From PGYR01 sp040264895 (lineage in GTDB: Bacteria > Bacteroidota > Ignavibacteria > Kapaibacteriales > UBA2268): a DNA stretch of 64,000 bases. Numbering within the stretch: the first letter of the stretch is position 1; every line of letters begins with the position of its first letter. The notes below the pieces were generated by a model. It was given only the letters and a program-made list of their open reading frames with translations. It was not told the origin of the DNA and did not search any database. This document shows positions 27,147 to 36,194 of the stretch, in pieces. The translations under genes were made by a program, and so were the position numbers. The stretch is from NCBI GenBank assembly GCA_040264895.1, contig JBDQHL010000001.1, positions 100,060 through 164,059 on the forward strand, read 5' to 3'.

Positions 27147-28649
27147 ATGAACAGAGCTTACTATTACGCAATTGTCAACTTAATTATATTAGCACAAATA
27201 GTTGTGTCTTTTATCATAGCAGATGGTTTTGCCTACGCTATCGATGATCCATATATCCACCTTGCAGTAGCAAAAAATCTATTCTATAATAGCACTTGGG
27301 GCGCGGTGTGGAATGAGTTTTCTGGTACATCATCGTCTATTCTATTCACAATGCTCAATTGGTTGCTCTATGTATTTTTGCCAGCTGCTATTTCGGAATA
27401 CTACCCAATGATTCTGAACGTAATTGCAGCAAACTTGCTTGTACACCTTACTTTCAAGCTGAGCGATGAGTTCAAATTCGATAAAAAGTTACAACTGGCG
27501 CTATTCGCTATCCTAATTGTGTATCTGCCATTAGTAGCCAATGTGATGAACGGAATGGAGCACCTATGGCATATCTTCTTCCTTGGGTTTTATATTATAA
27601 ACCTAAAGCGAATAATAGCAAATGAAAACTACTCACCAATTGTGTTTTATCTGGCAACTATATTTATGTCGGCTTCGCGCTACGAAGGACTTTTCGTAGT
27701 GGCTGCTGGGTTTTTAGTACTAGCAATCAACAAAAAGTACGCAGTCTCAGTACTACAGGTGTTTGCTGCATTTCTACCACTAACAATTTATGGAATTTAC
27801 TCTATGGGCCAAGGGGGATATTTCTTACCCAATACCCTGTTGGCTAAAGGAAAAGCATTAGAGCCAAACTTAAGTGCCATAATAGTGCTAGTTCAAAGAG
27901 TTGGCGAAATACTAATGACCAAAAAGCAGATATTACCGTCGGTGGTTATACTATTAGCATCCGGATATTACTTTGCCAGAAGTAAGAGCAAGGTATCGCT
28001 ATACTTGACCATTTTTGTGGGGTTGGTGTTCTTGCAACATATCACTTTTGCTGATTTTGGTTGGTTTTTCCGCTACGAGGCGTACTTGATTTTCATGTCA
28101 GGTGTGGTACTACTAATTGCACTGAAGCAATTACATACAGAAAACAAGCTGAACAAGTTAGTAGTGATTGCAGCAATAGTTATCTCTCTTCCATTAGTTT
28201 ACAGATTTGTTGTATCAATAGAAAGGTCGAACACTTCGGGCAAATACTTCAAGGAAGTGCACGAAGACTATGCCCTCTTTGTGCGAGACAACTTCGACAA
28301 TAATGAGATGATAATGGCAGGCGACATAGGCACACTCTGCTTTTTCACAGAGAACCCAATACTCGATGTTAATGGATTGGCGACTGGCGAAGTAACAGAA
28401 GCCATTCGAAATGGCTACCAAACAAGTAATTTTATGGACAGCTTGGCAGCCGCGTGGGATACTGATCTTGCAATTATGTATCGCACTTGGGAAGGTGATT
28501 TACTCTCAGACAAATGGAAAAATATCGGCTATTGGTATCAGTACAATCCAACTGCTGGAGACAGCACTTACTTTGGACTGTACACAACAAATGAAGCCAA
28601 GATAGAACGTTTAGAACAACTGTTTGAAAAAAATAAACAAGAGAATTAA
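27147..28649 (+). CDS. Multi-pass membrane protein, GT-C glycosyltransferase-like
   Basis: A 500-residue protein with about ten membrane segments. The first periplasmic loop has acidic residues next to YIH (AIDDPYIHLAVAKNL), the pattern of the GT-C fold active site (lipid-linked sugar donors; GT39/ArnT-like). The final ~110 residues are a soluble domain. I cannot name a substrate. The SDR gene follows with no gap, and the nucleotide-sugar genes are about 0.9 kb further on, consistent with surface glycan work. Confidence 0.65.
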   Translation: MNRAYYYAIVNLIILAQIVVSFIIADGFAYAIDDPYIHLAVAKNLFYNSTWGAVWNEFSGTSSSILFTMLNWLLYVFLPAAISEYYPMILNVIAANLLVHLTFKLSDEFKFDKKLQLALFAILIVYLPLVANVMNGMEHLWHIFFLGFYIINLKRIIANENYSPIVFYLATIFMSASRYEGLFVVAAGFLVLAINKKYAVSVLQVFAAFLPLTIYGIYSMGQGGYFLPNTLLAKGKALEPNLSAIIVLVQRVGEILMTKKQILPSVVILLASGYYFARSKSKVSLYLTIFVGLVFLQHITFADFGWFFRYEAYLIFMSGVVLLIALKQLHTENKLNKLVVIAAIVISLPLVYRFVVSIERSNTSGKYFKEVHEDYALFVRDNFDNNEMIMAGDIGTLCFFTENPILDVNGLATGEVTEAIRNGYQTSNFMDSLAAAWDTDLAIMYRTWEGDLLSDKWKNIGYWYQYNPTAGDSTYFGLYTTNEAKIERLEQLFEKNKQEN

Positions 28650-29375
28650 ATGAAAACATTAGTAATGGGTGCAAGTGGAGCAACTGGGAAACATCTGGTA
28701 GAGCAGCTTTTGGGTAGTGGGCAAGAAGTGAAAGCGATAGTCCGTTCACCTGAAAAATTACCCCAATCTTGGAAAGAGGATAAGCAACTCACAATAGTTA
28801 AAGCAAGTATTTCGGATATGACAACTGAAGAAATGAAATCTCACTTAGTTGATTGTGATGCCATTGACTCTTGCTTAGGACATAATATTTCATTCAAAGG
28901 TCTGTTCGGAAAGCCACGCAGACTAGTGACAGATGCAGTGAAGTTAGCTTGCAAATCTGTAAAACAAAATGATACCAAGAAGCCAGTAAAATTTGTGCTA
29001 ATGAACACTACTGGCAATAGAAACAGAGACCTAAACGAAAAGGTGTCATTTGGTCATAAAATTGTAGTTGGTTTACTTCGATTATTACTTCCACCACATT
29101 CGGGCAATGAACATGCTGCTGATTATCTGCGAACTGAAATTGGTCAGAAAGACAGCCACATAGAGTGGGTAGCAGTCCGACCAGATGGCTTAGTTGACAA
29201 CGATAAGGTAAGTAAGTATGAGTTACACCCATCTCCAATAAGGGATGCTATATTCGATGCAGGTAAAACCAGCAGAATAAATGTAGCTAACTTTATGGCG
29301 AGGTTAGTAACAGAGCAAGAACTATGGAATGAATGGAAAGGGCAAATGCCTGTGATATATAATAGCGAGGTGTGA
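28650..29375 (+). CDS. NAD(P)-binding Rossmann (atypical SDR / NmrA-like) protein
   Basis: A 241-residue protein starting LVMGASGATGKHLVEQLL, the GxxGxxG nucleotide-binding motif of atypical short-chain dehydrogenases. KAIVRSPEKLP and KFVLMNTTGNRNRD follow the NmrA/SDR_a5 pattern. The ATG abuts the stop of the glycosyltransferase gene (TAAATG). A specific substrate cannot be assigned. Confidence 0.85.
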   Translation: MKTLVMGASGATGKHLVEQLLGSGQEVKAIVRSPEKLPQSWKEDKQLTIVKASISDMTTEEMKSHLVDCDAIDSCLGHNISFKGLFGKPRRLVTDAVKLACKSVKQNDTKKPVKFVLMNTTGNRNRDLNEKVSFGHKIVVGLLRLLLPPHSGNEHAADYLRTEIGQKDSHIEWVAVRPDGLVDNDKVSKYELHPSPIRDAIFDAGKTSRINVANFMARLVTEQELWNEWKGQMPVIYNSEV

Positions 29376-29563
29376 GAGGGTGCATTAGCATCCTAAGAGT
29401 CGAGGTAAAACCAAACTAAACTCTTATTTGATTACCAACTTAAATTCAATAATGACAATATTATTCTTCACCATTCGCATCTAACTTTATTTATAGAATC
29501 ACAACCACCATTTATCACATTTTTATTAATTTACCTAAAATCAAAAATGAAAAAGTAATAACT

Positions 29564-30682
29564 ATGCAATTCATTGACTTAAAAACTCAGTACGCTCAGA
29601 TAAAAGAGCAAGTAAACAAAGGAATAGACGGAGTCTTAGAACACGGAAGATATGTGTTTGGACCAGAGATAGAAGAGCTGGAAAAACGCCTAGCAGAATA
29701 CGTAGGCACTAAGCACGCTTTGGCATGCTCCAGCGGGACTGATGCCCTGCTTATGCCTCTTATGGCATGGGGTATAGGCCCTGGTGATGCAGTGTTCACT
29801 ACTCCATTCTCATTCGTAGCTACATCGGAAGTGGTTAGCTTAGTAGGCGCTACTGCTGTGTTTGTAGATATAGATGAAAGGACTTATAATATTGACCCCG
29901 TAAAGCTAGAAGAAGCTGTAGAAAAAGTAAAAGCTGAGGGCAAACTAAATGCTAAGGCAGTTATCCCAGTCGATCTATTTGGTCTTCCGGCAGAGCTTCA
30001 CAGAATAGAAGCAATTGCCGAGAAGCACAACTTAATGTTGTTAGAAGATTGTGCACAAGGTTTTGGTGGTTCACTCGATGGTAAGAAGGCCGGCTCGTTT
30101 GGTCACGCTGGAGCTACTTCATTCTTCCCTGCTAAGCCACTTGGCTGCTACGGTGACGGGGGTGCAGTATTTACAGATAGTGATGAGATGATAGAGAAAC
30201 TAAAGTCTATCCGTGTACACGGTATGAGTACAACTGAAAGATATGACAATGTAAATATAGGTCTGAATGCTCGTATGGACTCTATCCAAGCAGCTATATT
30301 ACTTACAAAATTAGACATTTTCGACGGTGAGTTAGTGAAACGAAATAACGTTGCAGCTCGCTATTCAGCTAACTTAGGTAACTCAGTAGTTACTCCATTT
30401 ATCCCAGGTGGATACTACTCTTGCTGGGCGCAATACTCGGTCTTGGCAAAAGATGCCGCGCACCGAGATGAATTAAGAAACAAGCTTCAAAAGCACGAAA
30501 TTCCAACTGCTGTCTACTACCCAATTCCACTGCACTTGCAGACTGCTTATAGCTATTTGGGATATAGCAAAGGCGATATGCCAGTGTGTGAAGGAATTTC
30601 AGAGAGAATATTCAGCTTACCAATGCACCCATATTTGACTGAAGAAGAAATAGACAAAATCTGTGAAGTAATAAAAGGTTAA
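29564..30682 (+). CDS. DegT/DnrJ/EryC1/StrS aminotransferase
   Basis: A 372-residue PLP enzyme that aminates a keto-sugar nucleotide. It has the FIDLKTQYAQIK start, the CSSGTDALLMPL phosphate-binding segment, EDCAQGFGG, the PLP lysine region ATSFFPAKPLGCYGDGGAVF and the C-terminal YPIPLHLQ motif. Substrates in the family are 3- or 4-keto dTDP or UDP sugars. RfbA follows by four bases, so a dTDP-sugar is the likely substrate (inference). Confidence 0.93.
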   Translation: MQFIDLKTQYAQIKEQVNKGIDGVLEHGRYVFGPEIEELEKRLAEYVGTKHALACSSGTDALLMPLMAWGIGPGDAVFTTPFSFVATSEVVSLVGATAVFVDIDERTYNIDPVKLEEAVEKVKAEGKLNAKAVIPVDLFGLPAELHRIEAIAEKHNLMLLEDCAQGFGGSLDGKKAGSFGHAGATSFFPAKPLGCYGDGGAVFTDSDEMIEKLKSIRVHGMSTTERYDNVNIGLNARMDSIQAAILLTKLDIFDGELVKRNNVAARYSANLGNSVVTPFIPGGYYSCWAQYSVLAKDAAHRDELRNKLQKHEIPTAVYYPIPLHLQTAYSYLGYSKGDMPVCEGISERIFSLPMHPYLTEEEIDKICEVIKG

Positions 30683-30686
30683 GGCC

Positions 30687-31577
30687 ATGAAAGGAATAGT
30701 ATTAGCAGGTGGTAGCGGCACTCGTCTCTACCCAGCGACCAAGGCAGTCAGTAAGCAGCTTTTGCCAATATATGACAAGCCAATGATATACTATCCTATT
30801 TCTGTGCTTATGTTAGCCGACATTACTGAGATACTCATTATCTCAAATCCTGAATTCATCGACCTTTACAAATCATTACTTGGTGATGGTTCGCAATTAG
30901 GAATGAAGTTTGAGTATGCCGTACAGACCAAACCACGCGGCCTAGCCGATGCATTCATATTGGGTGAAGATTTCATTGGCGATGATGATGTATGCCTTAT
31001 TTTGGGAGACAATATATTCTATGGGCAAGGGTTCACAGGTATATTACAATCTGCTGCTAGGCTCGATTTGGGAGCTACCATATTTGGCTATTATGTGAAA
31101 GACCCAACGGCTTATGGAGTGGTTGAGTTCGATGTGAACAACAAAGCTATATCCATAGAAGAAAAGCCAGATAACCCTAAATCAAATTATGCCGTACCTG
31201 GGTTATATTTTTATGACAATAGTGTGATAGAAATAGCCAAAAATGTAAAACCATCCGCTCGTGGCGAAATAGAAATCACAGCCGTAAACAATGAATACTT
31301 AAGACAAGGACGACTGAAAGTGGAACTTTTGGGTCGTGGCTTTGCTTGGTTAGATACTGGTACCAGTGATAACCTGATGAATGCTGCAGACTTTGTCCGC
31401 ACCGTACAGAAACGCCAGGGCTTTTACATAGCTTGTTTAGAAGAAATAGCTTACAATAAAAATTTAATAAATTCACAGCAATTGGAAGACTTGGCACAAA
31501 ACTTGTTGAAAACTGAGTACGGACAGTATTTAAAGGAAATAACAAGTTATATTGAAAATAGTACTAATAGAAGATGA
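30687..31577 (+). CDS. rfbA: Glucose-1-phosphate thymidylyltransferase
   Basis: A 296-residue RmlA/RfbA that joins glucose-1-phosphate and dTTP to give dTDP-glucose, the first step of dTDP-sugar pathways. The motifs are LAGGSGTRLYP, KQLLPIYDKPMIYYP, GLADAFILGEDFI, LILGDNIFYG, EEKPDNPKSNYAVPGLYFY and RGFAWLDTGT. It is four bases from the aminotransferase gene. Its last 26 bases overlap a receiver-domain gene in another frame. Confidence 0.96.
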   Translation: MKGIVLAGGSGTRLYPATKAVSKQLLPIYDKPMIYYPISVLMLADITEILIISNPEFIDLYKSLLGDGSQLGMKFEYAVQTKPRGLADAFILGEDFIGDDDVCLILGDNIFYGQGFTGILQSAARLDLGATIFGYYVKDPTAYGVVEFDVNNKAISIEEKPDNPKSNYAVPGLYFYDNSVIEIAKNVKPSARGEIEITAVNNEYLRQGRLKVELLGRGFAWLDTGTSDNLMNAADFVRTVQKRQGFYIACLEEIAYNKNLINSQQLEDLAQNLLKTEYGQYLKEITSYIENSTNRR

Positions 31578-31914
31578 TAGCATTATGGCAAGCTCTGTAA
31601 GACTGCAGCTAAAAGTCTTGCTTAAAAATGACTATGAACTTACAACTTTCAAGCGCTTGGAAAAAGCAATGTCATATATAGAGAATAACGACTGCGATAT
31701 TGTTATCTCCGATATGAATGTAATGGATTCACGTGGACAAGAAACTATAGACAGACTAACTTCCAATTCAAATAACTTCAAACTTATAATTATTTCTGGT
31801 TGTTTTGAGCAGTTAGAAGTTAATAAATCTGACGAAGACAACTACCAATTCATACCTAAAGATATGGATTTAAACGAATCTATTAGCTCCGCTATACAAA
31901 GTGTGTATGGGTAG
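31552..31914 (+). CDS. Stand-alone response-regulator receiver domain
   Basis: A 120-residue single receiver domain. The acidic pocket (IEDD, residues 7-9), phospho-acceptor Asp54 (VISDMNVMDSRG), conserved Ser/Thr (LIIISG) and Lys (FIPKD) are all visible. There is no output domain and no histidine kinase nearby. The only start that keeps the IEDD pocket is a TTG at 31552, inside the rfbA coding region, so the genes overlap by 26 bases; the next ATG at 31586 would delete the pocket. A partner kinase must be encoded elsewhere. Confidence 0.75.
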   Translation: MKIVLIEDDSIMASSVRLQLKVLLKNDYELTTFKRLEKAMSYIENNDCDIVISDMNVMDSRGQETIDRLTSNSNNFKLIIISGCFEQLEVNKSDEDNYQFIPKDMDLNESISSAIQSVYG

Positions 31915-31917
31915 GAT

Positions 31918-32262
31918 TTACCTTTCTCTTACTACTTTATAAGTCTTCTTACCATTTCCACAAACCAGTGTAACAAAATATACGCCCGATGGGTATTCTG
32001 ATAAGTCTAATTGTAACTGATTTTCATAAACAACTTTCGTGTTATTAAATAGATCTACACTCTCTGTATTAGTAATCGAATAATCGATTATCTTCGATTC
32101 ACAAGCTAATTTTATATTAACTAGGCCATTAGTAGGGTTGGGCGAAATTGAAACTTCATTAACTAACTTTTCTTCGGTGTTAGTTTGTGTTGGGTCAACT
32201 ATAGTAAAATATGCATCTGAAGTGTCTGTTTGTATGATGATTGAAATTGAATATTGAAACAA
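31918..32262 (-). pseudogene. Orphan C-terminal T9SS sorting domain
   Basis: 114 codons ending in a type A T9SS sorting domain (VSISPNPTNGLVNIKL, SEYPSGVYFVTLVCGNGKKT). They are preceded only by TSDAYFTIVDPTQ, the typical end of a beta-sandwich domain in large surface proteins. There is no signal peptide and the open frame begins by chance, inside the start of the oppositely oriented gene. It looks like the tail of a large exported protein whose front was deleted near 32240. Confidence 0.7.
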
Positions 32263-32702
32263 ATTTTGACGATGGTTTAGACATTGCAGACATGAATAAA
32301 GAAATAATTGATGGGAAAGCAGCTTTCATAATAGAAACCCATTATGGGACAATTGAAATACAATCAGAAGGGTACAAGCAAATCTTTCGAAGACCTCCTG
32401 TACTTAAGTTACATCAAACACTACTCGATATAGAAAGAGGCCCTACTGGAGTTTCAGAAAAAATAGAAAAGGATTACAAGCCGACATTACAAGCAATAAC
32501 ATATAGAGAACTCTCTTTCAAATTTGATGAAATTAGATTTCTAAGAAACCAATTTCAAAAAGAATATGAAGATTTCAATTTCTATGAATTAGGTATGAAA
32601 GAAAGGTTTTATAAACGAAAAGAATATAAAGATAAGTTAGAATCTCTAAACAGAGAATTAGATGAAGCAGGTAAGAAAATAGATGAATTGTTTAAGGGTT
32701 AA
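32241..32702 (+). CDS. Hypothetical charged helical protein
   Basis: Up to 153 residues, with no family I recognise. The frame begins at a TTG directly after a stop; an ATG at 32292 is an alternative. The second half is rich in Lys and Glu and predicted helical (KERFYKRKEYKDKLESLNRE). It begins at the same point where the T9SS fragment on the other strand is cut, so it may itself have lost its front end. A strong terminator follows. Confidence 0.5.
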   Translation: MKLNIETNFDDGLDIADMNKEIIDGKAAFIIETHYGTIEIQSEGYKQIFRRPPVLKLHQTLLDIERGPTGVSEKIEKDYKPTLQAITYRELSFKFDEIRFLRNQFQKEYEDFNFYELGMKERFYKRKEYKDKLESLNRELDEAGKKIDELFKG

Positions 32703-32731
32703 TAAATATTAAATTTCATATATAACAATAA

Positions 32732-32759
32732 AAAGACCCATAATTACTTATGGGTCTTT
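32732..32759. terminator. Bidirectional rho-independent terminator
   Basis: Perfect 12-bp stem (32732-32743 and 32748-32759, core AGACCCATAA) with a four-base loop. It has A-rich sequence before it and TTT at its end, and lies between a plus-strand gene and the 3' end of dnaK. Confidence 0.8.
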
Positions 32760-32783
32760 GTGATTTTATCTTTCTTCGTTTAT

Positions 32784-32799
32784 TTCGACAAGCTCAGTG
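32784..32799. repeat. REP-like half element TTCGACAAGCTCAGTG
   Basis: One arm of the repeat family whose paired form lies at 26941-26983. It sits between the terminator and the end of dnaK. Confidence 0.5.
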
Positions 32800-32819
32800 C
32801 CCGAAACAAAAGTATTTAT

Positions 32820-34748
32820 TTACTTATTATCGTCTTCGTCAACTACTGTGTAGTCAGCTTCCTCTACATCATCATCCGAATCTGCACTAGCGTCTCCAGT
32901 TGGCTCGCCGCCTGATGCTGCACCTTGTGAAGGATCACCTTGTGCATTTGGGTCGCCATACATATTCTGCGATGCTTCGCTCCATGCCTTATTTAGCTCT
33001 TCCATAGCTGGCTTAATGTCAGATTCGTTGTCTTTCAGAGCTGTTTCCAGTCTGCTCTTAGCACTTTCTATAGCCGAGATTTGCTCTTGGCTTAGCTTTT
33101 CGCCCACTTCTTCTAACTGCTTGTTAGTCGAAGCTACTAGTGCGTCAGCTTGGTTGCGAGATTCCACAGCTTCTTTCTTTTGCTTATCAGCTTCAGCGTT
33201 CAACTCAGCATCTTTCTTCATTTTTTCTATCTCTTCTTTCGATAGTCCAGAAGAAGACTCAATTCTGATTTTTTGCTCTTTACCAGTTCCTTTGTCCTTA
33301 GCAAATACATTCAAGATACCGTTGGCATCTATATCGAACGTAACTTCTACCTGAGGTACACCACGAGCTGCTGGTGGTATTCCGTCTAAGTGGAATTTAC
33401 CTAGCGATCTGTTATCTGCTGCCATCTTTCTCTCACCTTGTAGAACGTGTACTTCTACTGATGGTTGATTGTCAGCCGCAGTCGAGAACACTTCCGATTT
33501 CTTAGTCGGTATAGTAGTGTTCGACGGAATCATTGGAGTCAATACGCCACCTAATGTTTCGATACCCAATGTTAGTGGAGTAACGTCAAGTAATAATACG
33601 TCAGTTACATCGCCACCAAGTACACCACCTTGCACAGCAGCACCAATTGCTACTACTTCGTCAGGGTTCACACCTTTCGATGGATCTTTACCGAAAAAGT
33701 CTTTTACTAATTCTTGTATCTTAGGGATACGAGTAGAACCACCCACTAAGATGATTTCGTCAACTTCGTGATTCGAAATACCAGCGTCTTTCACTGCTTG
33801 CTCACATGGCTTTAGCGTTCTTTGGAACAAGTCATCACATAAACTCTCAAACTTAGAGCGAGTGATAGTAATGTTCAAGTGCTTAGGGCCGTCTTGAGTA
33901 GCTGTGATGAAAGGTAAATTCACATCAGTTTGCATAGATCCAGAAAGCTCAATCTTAGCTTTCTCGCCTGCTTCTCTTAATCTTTGTAGTGCCATAGCGT
34001 CGTCGCGAAGGTCAATTCCTTCTTGCTTTTTGAACTCTTCTGCTAAGAAATCAATCATTTTTCTATCGAAGTTGTCACCACCAAGGTGAGTATCACCATT
34101 TGTAGATTTTACTTCAAACACACCGTCACCAATCTCAAGGATAGATACGTCGAATGTACCACCACCAAGGTCATAGACAGCGACTGTCATATTCTTGTCT
34201 TTTTTGTCCAAACCATAAGCCAATGCCGCAGCAGTCGGCTCATTAATTATACGTTTTACTGTTAGTCCAGCAATTTCGCCAGCATCCTTAGTTGCTTGTC
34301 TTTGCGAATCGTTGAAGTAAGCAGGAACAGTAATTACCGCTTCCGTTACTTTCTCGCCAAGATACTCTTCAGCTGTTTGCTTCATTTTTGTCAAAATCAT
34401 AGCAGAAATTTCTGGTGCAGAATACTTCTTACCATCTATATCTACTCTGATTGAGTTGCCATCGTCGGATGGAACAACTTTGTAAGGAACTAATTTTGCT
34501 TCTTCACTAACTTCTTCCAATCTGCTACCCATAAATCTCTTGATAGAGTATATAGTGTTGTGCGGATTAGTAACTGCTTGTCTTTTTGCAGCTTGACCAA
34601 CCAAACGATCGTCATTTTTAGTGAATGCAACCATAGAAGGAGTAGTTCTAGAACCCTCGGAGTTAGCTATAACTTCGGGCGAACCACCTTCCATAACTGA
34701 AACGCAAGAATTTGTCGTTCCTAAGTCAATTCCAATTATTTTTCCCAT
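32820..34748 (-). CDS. dnaK: Molecular chaperone DnaK (Hsp70)
   Basis: A full-length 642-residue Hsp70. The nucleotide-binding domain has GIDLGTTNSCV, AVYDLGGGTFDVSIL and LVGGSTRIPKIQ, followed by the DVTPLTLGIETLGG linker and substrate-binding domain. The C-terminal lid ends in an acidic/Gly-rich tail with DDDVEEADYTVVDEDDNK. It refolds proteins with DnaJ and GrpE, neither of which is here. GAGGT precedes the ATG. An upstream motif is shared with the hsp20 pair. Confidence 0.98.
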   Translation of the reverse strand: MGKIIGIDLGTTNSCVSVMEGGSPEVIANSEGSRTTPSMVAFTKNDDRLVGQAAKRQAVTNPHNTIYSIKRFMGSRLEEVSEEAKLVPYKVVPSDDGNSIRVDIDGKKYSAPEISAMILTKMKQTAEEYLGEKVTEAVITVPAYFNDSQRQATKDAGEIAGLTVKRIINEPTAAALAYGLDKKDKNMTVAVYDLGGGTFDVSILEIGDGVFEVKSTNGDTHLGGDNFDRKMIDFLAEEFKKQEGIDLRDDAMALQRLREAGEKAKIELSGSMQTDVNLPFITATQDGPKHLNITITRSKFESLCDDLFQRTLKPCEQAVKDAGISNHEVDEIILVGGSTRIPKIQELVKDFFGKDPSKGVNPDEVVAIGAAVQGGVLGGDVTDVLLLDVTPLTLGIETLGGVLTPMIPSNTTIPTKKSEVFSTAADNQPSVEVHVLQGERKMAADNRSLGKFHLDGIPPAARGVPQVEVTFDIDANGILNVFAKDKGTGKEQKIRIESSSGLSKEEIEKMKKDAELNAEADKQKKEAVESRNQADALVASTNKQLEEVGEKLSQEQISAIESAKSRLETALKDNESDIKPAMEELNKAWSEASQNMYGDPNAQGDPSQGAASGGEPTGDASADSDDDVEEADYTVVDEDDNK

Positions 34749-34844
34749 TTTTATTACCTCTTTTCAGTATTAAATTATTATTTTGTCTATTTGTCATAAA
34801 ATTTAGGACACAATGTCTGTAAATTCTACATTTATGTGCTAAAG

Positions 34845-34868
34845 TGTATGGCGAAAGAACTGTGCCAA
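34845..34868 (-). promoter_or_regulatory. Heat-shock promoter-like motif upstream of dnaK
   Basis: On the minus strand: TTGGCACA, ten bases, CATACA. It lies about 97-120 bases upstream of the dnaK ATG. The same arrangement (TTGGCACA, ten bases, TATACT) precedes the first hsp20 gene. No CIRCE element (TTAGCACTC inverted repeat) is seen. Confidence 0.45.
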
Positions 34869-34880
34869 GTTTTTATTTTA

Positions 34881-34916
34881 GAATAACCCGCCCTATTTCT
34901 AAGGCAGGTATTATTC
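34881..34916 (-). terminator. Hairpin after the hsp20 genes
   Basis: Imperfect inverted repeat GAATAACCCGCC / GGCAGGTATTATTC beginning 20 bases past the second hsp20 stop. There is no long T-run on the minus strand, so its terminator strength is uncertain. Confidence 0.45.
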
Positions 34917-34935
34917 AAGCTTATCTGGTATGATA

Positions 34936-35388
34936 TTAGCTAATCTCTACTTCCAGCTCTTTAAGTTTTTCTGGCTCTTTTTTGTTCAGTGTTACCTTCA
35001 GCAAGCCGTCTTTGAACTCAGCGTTAATGCTGTCCGTGTCCACATTGTCAGGTAACATGAACGAGCGGGTGAACTCACCGAAGCTGCGCTCTACTCTTAG
35101 GAAAGTAATGCCGTCTTTCTCTTCTTCCGTCTTGTTTTCGCGGTTTTTTGTCCCCTTTAGGACTAATACGTTGCCGTCGTTAATGCTTACCTTTATGTCG
35201 TCTTTCTTCACTCCAGCTATCTCTGCTTCCAGTGTAATTTGCTTTTTGTCTTCGTGTAAATCAATCGATGGATTGAAGCCACTGTTGTTGTTGAACATTC
35301 TGTCTGTATCAAATTCATCTAACATAGAGTTCATTATATTAGTCAGTGAGCTGAAATTTCTGAATGGATCGAATTTTACTAAACTCAT
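34936..35388 (-). CDS. Small heat-shock protein (Hsp20/alpha-crystallin)
   Basis: A 150-residue Hsp20. The N-terminal arm (LVKFDPFRNFSSL) precedes the alpha-crystallin domain (about residues 40-140: IDLHEDKKQITLEAEIAGV, RVERSFGEFTRSFMLPDNV, and the AEFKDGLLKVTLNKK strand). Such proteins bind unfolding proteins until DnaK refolds them. GGAGGT lies upstream of the ATG. It is 17 bases after the other hsp20 gene and likely co-transcribed with it. Confidence 0.95.
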   Translation of the reverse strand: MSLVKFDPFRNFSSLTNIMNSMLDEFDTDRMFNNNSGFNPSIDLHEDKKQITLEAEIAGVKKDDIKVSINDGNVLVLKGTKNRENKTEEEKDGITFLRVERSFGEFTRSFMLPDNVDTDSINAEFKDGLLKVTLNKKEPEKLKELEVEIS

Positions 35389-35405
35389 TTTAGAATACCT
35401 CCGTA

Positions 35406-35816
35406 TTATTTTATATTAATTGTTTTTGGTTTGAGTGTTTCTTTTTTCGGAATGCTAATCATCAGCATACCATTCTTAAAGTTTGCGTCTATTTTCTCAG
35501 TCTCGTACTTAGTCGGAATAATAAATGAACGTTTGAAGTCAACTGAGCTAAGCTCATCAATCATCAATCTTTCTCCCTCGCTCTCGCCGATTGTTCTGCT
35601 TGCCGATAGCGTCATTACATTTTCGTCATTCACCACTAATTTCATCGTCGATTTGTCCACTCCCGGCAGCTCTACCACAAAGTTTAGAGTGTCTTCCACT
35701 TCCGAAACTCTTACTTTCGGCTTAGTAGTCGCTTCTCTTTCTTCGTGAGTGATATTGCCTACTGGTGCAAAAAATCTTTCAAAATCAGTCATTGGTGTTC
35801 TTCTTTGTACTAACAT
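35406..35816 (-). CDS. Small heat-shock protein (Hsp20/alpha-crystallin)
   Basis: A 136-residue Hsp20, first gene of the pair. The alpha-crystallin domain includes VELPGVDKSTMKLVVND, the DFKRSFIIPTKYETEKI strand and NANFKNGMLMISIPKKE-like end (ANFKNGMLMISIPK). The RSFGEF motif of its partner is replaced by VDFKRSF, so the two are diverged paralogues and may form mixed oligomers. A TTGGCACA-containing motif lies 62-85 bases upstream. Confidence 0.93.
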   Translation of the reverse strand: MLVQRRTPMTDFERFFAPVGNITHEEREATTKPKVRVSEVEDTLNFVVELPGVDKSTMKLVVNDENVMTLSASRTIGESEGERLMIDELSSVDFKRSFIIPTKYETEKIDANFKNGMLMISIPKKETLKPKTINIK

Positions 35817-35877
35817 ATTTTCTATTCTCCATAATTGTGTCAGTTAATTAAATAATTATCTTTTTTTTGTTCTGATC

Positions 35878-35901
35878 AGTATAGTAGCAAAAGTGTGCCA
35901 A
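35878..35901 (-). promoter_or_regulatory. Heat-shock promoter-like motif upstream of hsp20
   Basis: On the minus strand: TTGGCACA, ten bases, TATACT, matching the element upstream of dnaK in sequence and spacing. The TTGGCAC..TTGC part also resembles a sigma-54 site but is one base too short. Confidence 0.45.
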
Positions 35902-36194
35902 CTGTTGCAGCACAGACGATATGGCAGATACACGACATAAAGGCATATCAGGTGGCAGACTGTTTGTCAGAAATCTATTGGTGTGATTGTTATTGTGTCA
36001 GGGGTAGTGGCAGATTACAGTAAGGGATTGGATGGAGATTATTTACTCTTCATTTGATATTGAATGTTCAAATTAAATGAGTATTATACTTTCCACCACA
36101 TTTGCATATCTTATTATATTTAACTAAGTTGGAACAAATAGTAAATTATCAGAAGTTCGGTTTATTTTTCAATCACTTTTCAAAGAGGATTCTT
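35902..36194. other. Intergenic region upstream of the outer-membrane gene
   Basis: With the promoter element above, 378 bases separate hsp20 and the next gene. I see no RNA gene or supported ORF here; an in-frame extension of the downstream gene lacks coding features. Confidence 0.4.

Noticed and set aside
34749..34935. CIRCE element for HrcA control of dnaK
   Set aside because: TTTAGCACA near 34840 resembles half of the motif, but no inverted GAGTGCTAA follows at nine bases.
35886..35901. Sigma-54 promoter (TTGGCACACTTTTGC) upstream of hsp20
   Set aside because: The GG-to-GC distance is nine bases rather than the strict ten, and the matching dnaK site does not fit at all. The shared TTGGCACA-N10-YATACW form explains both better.
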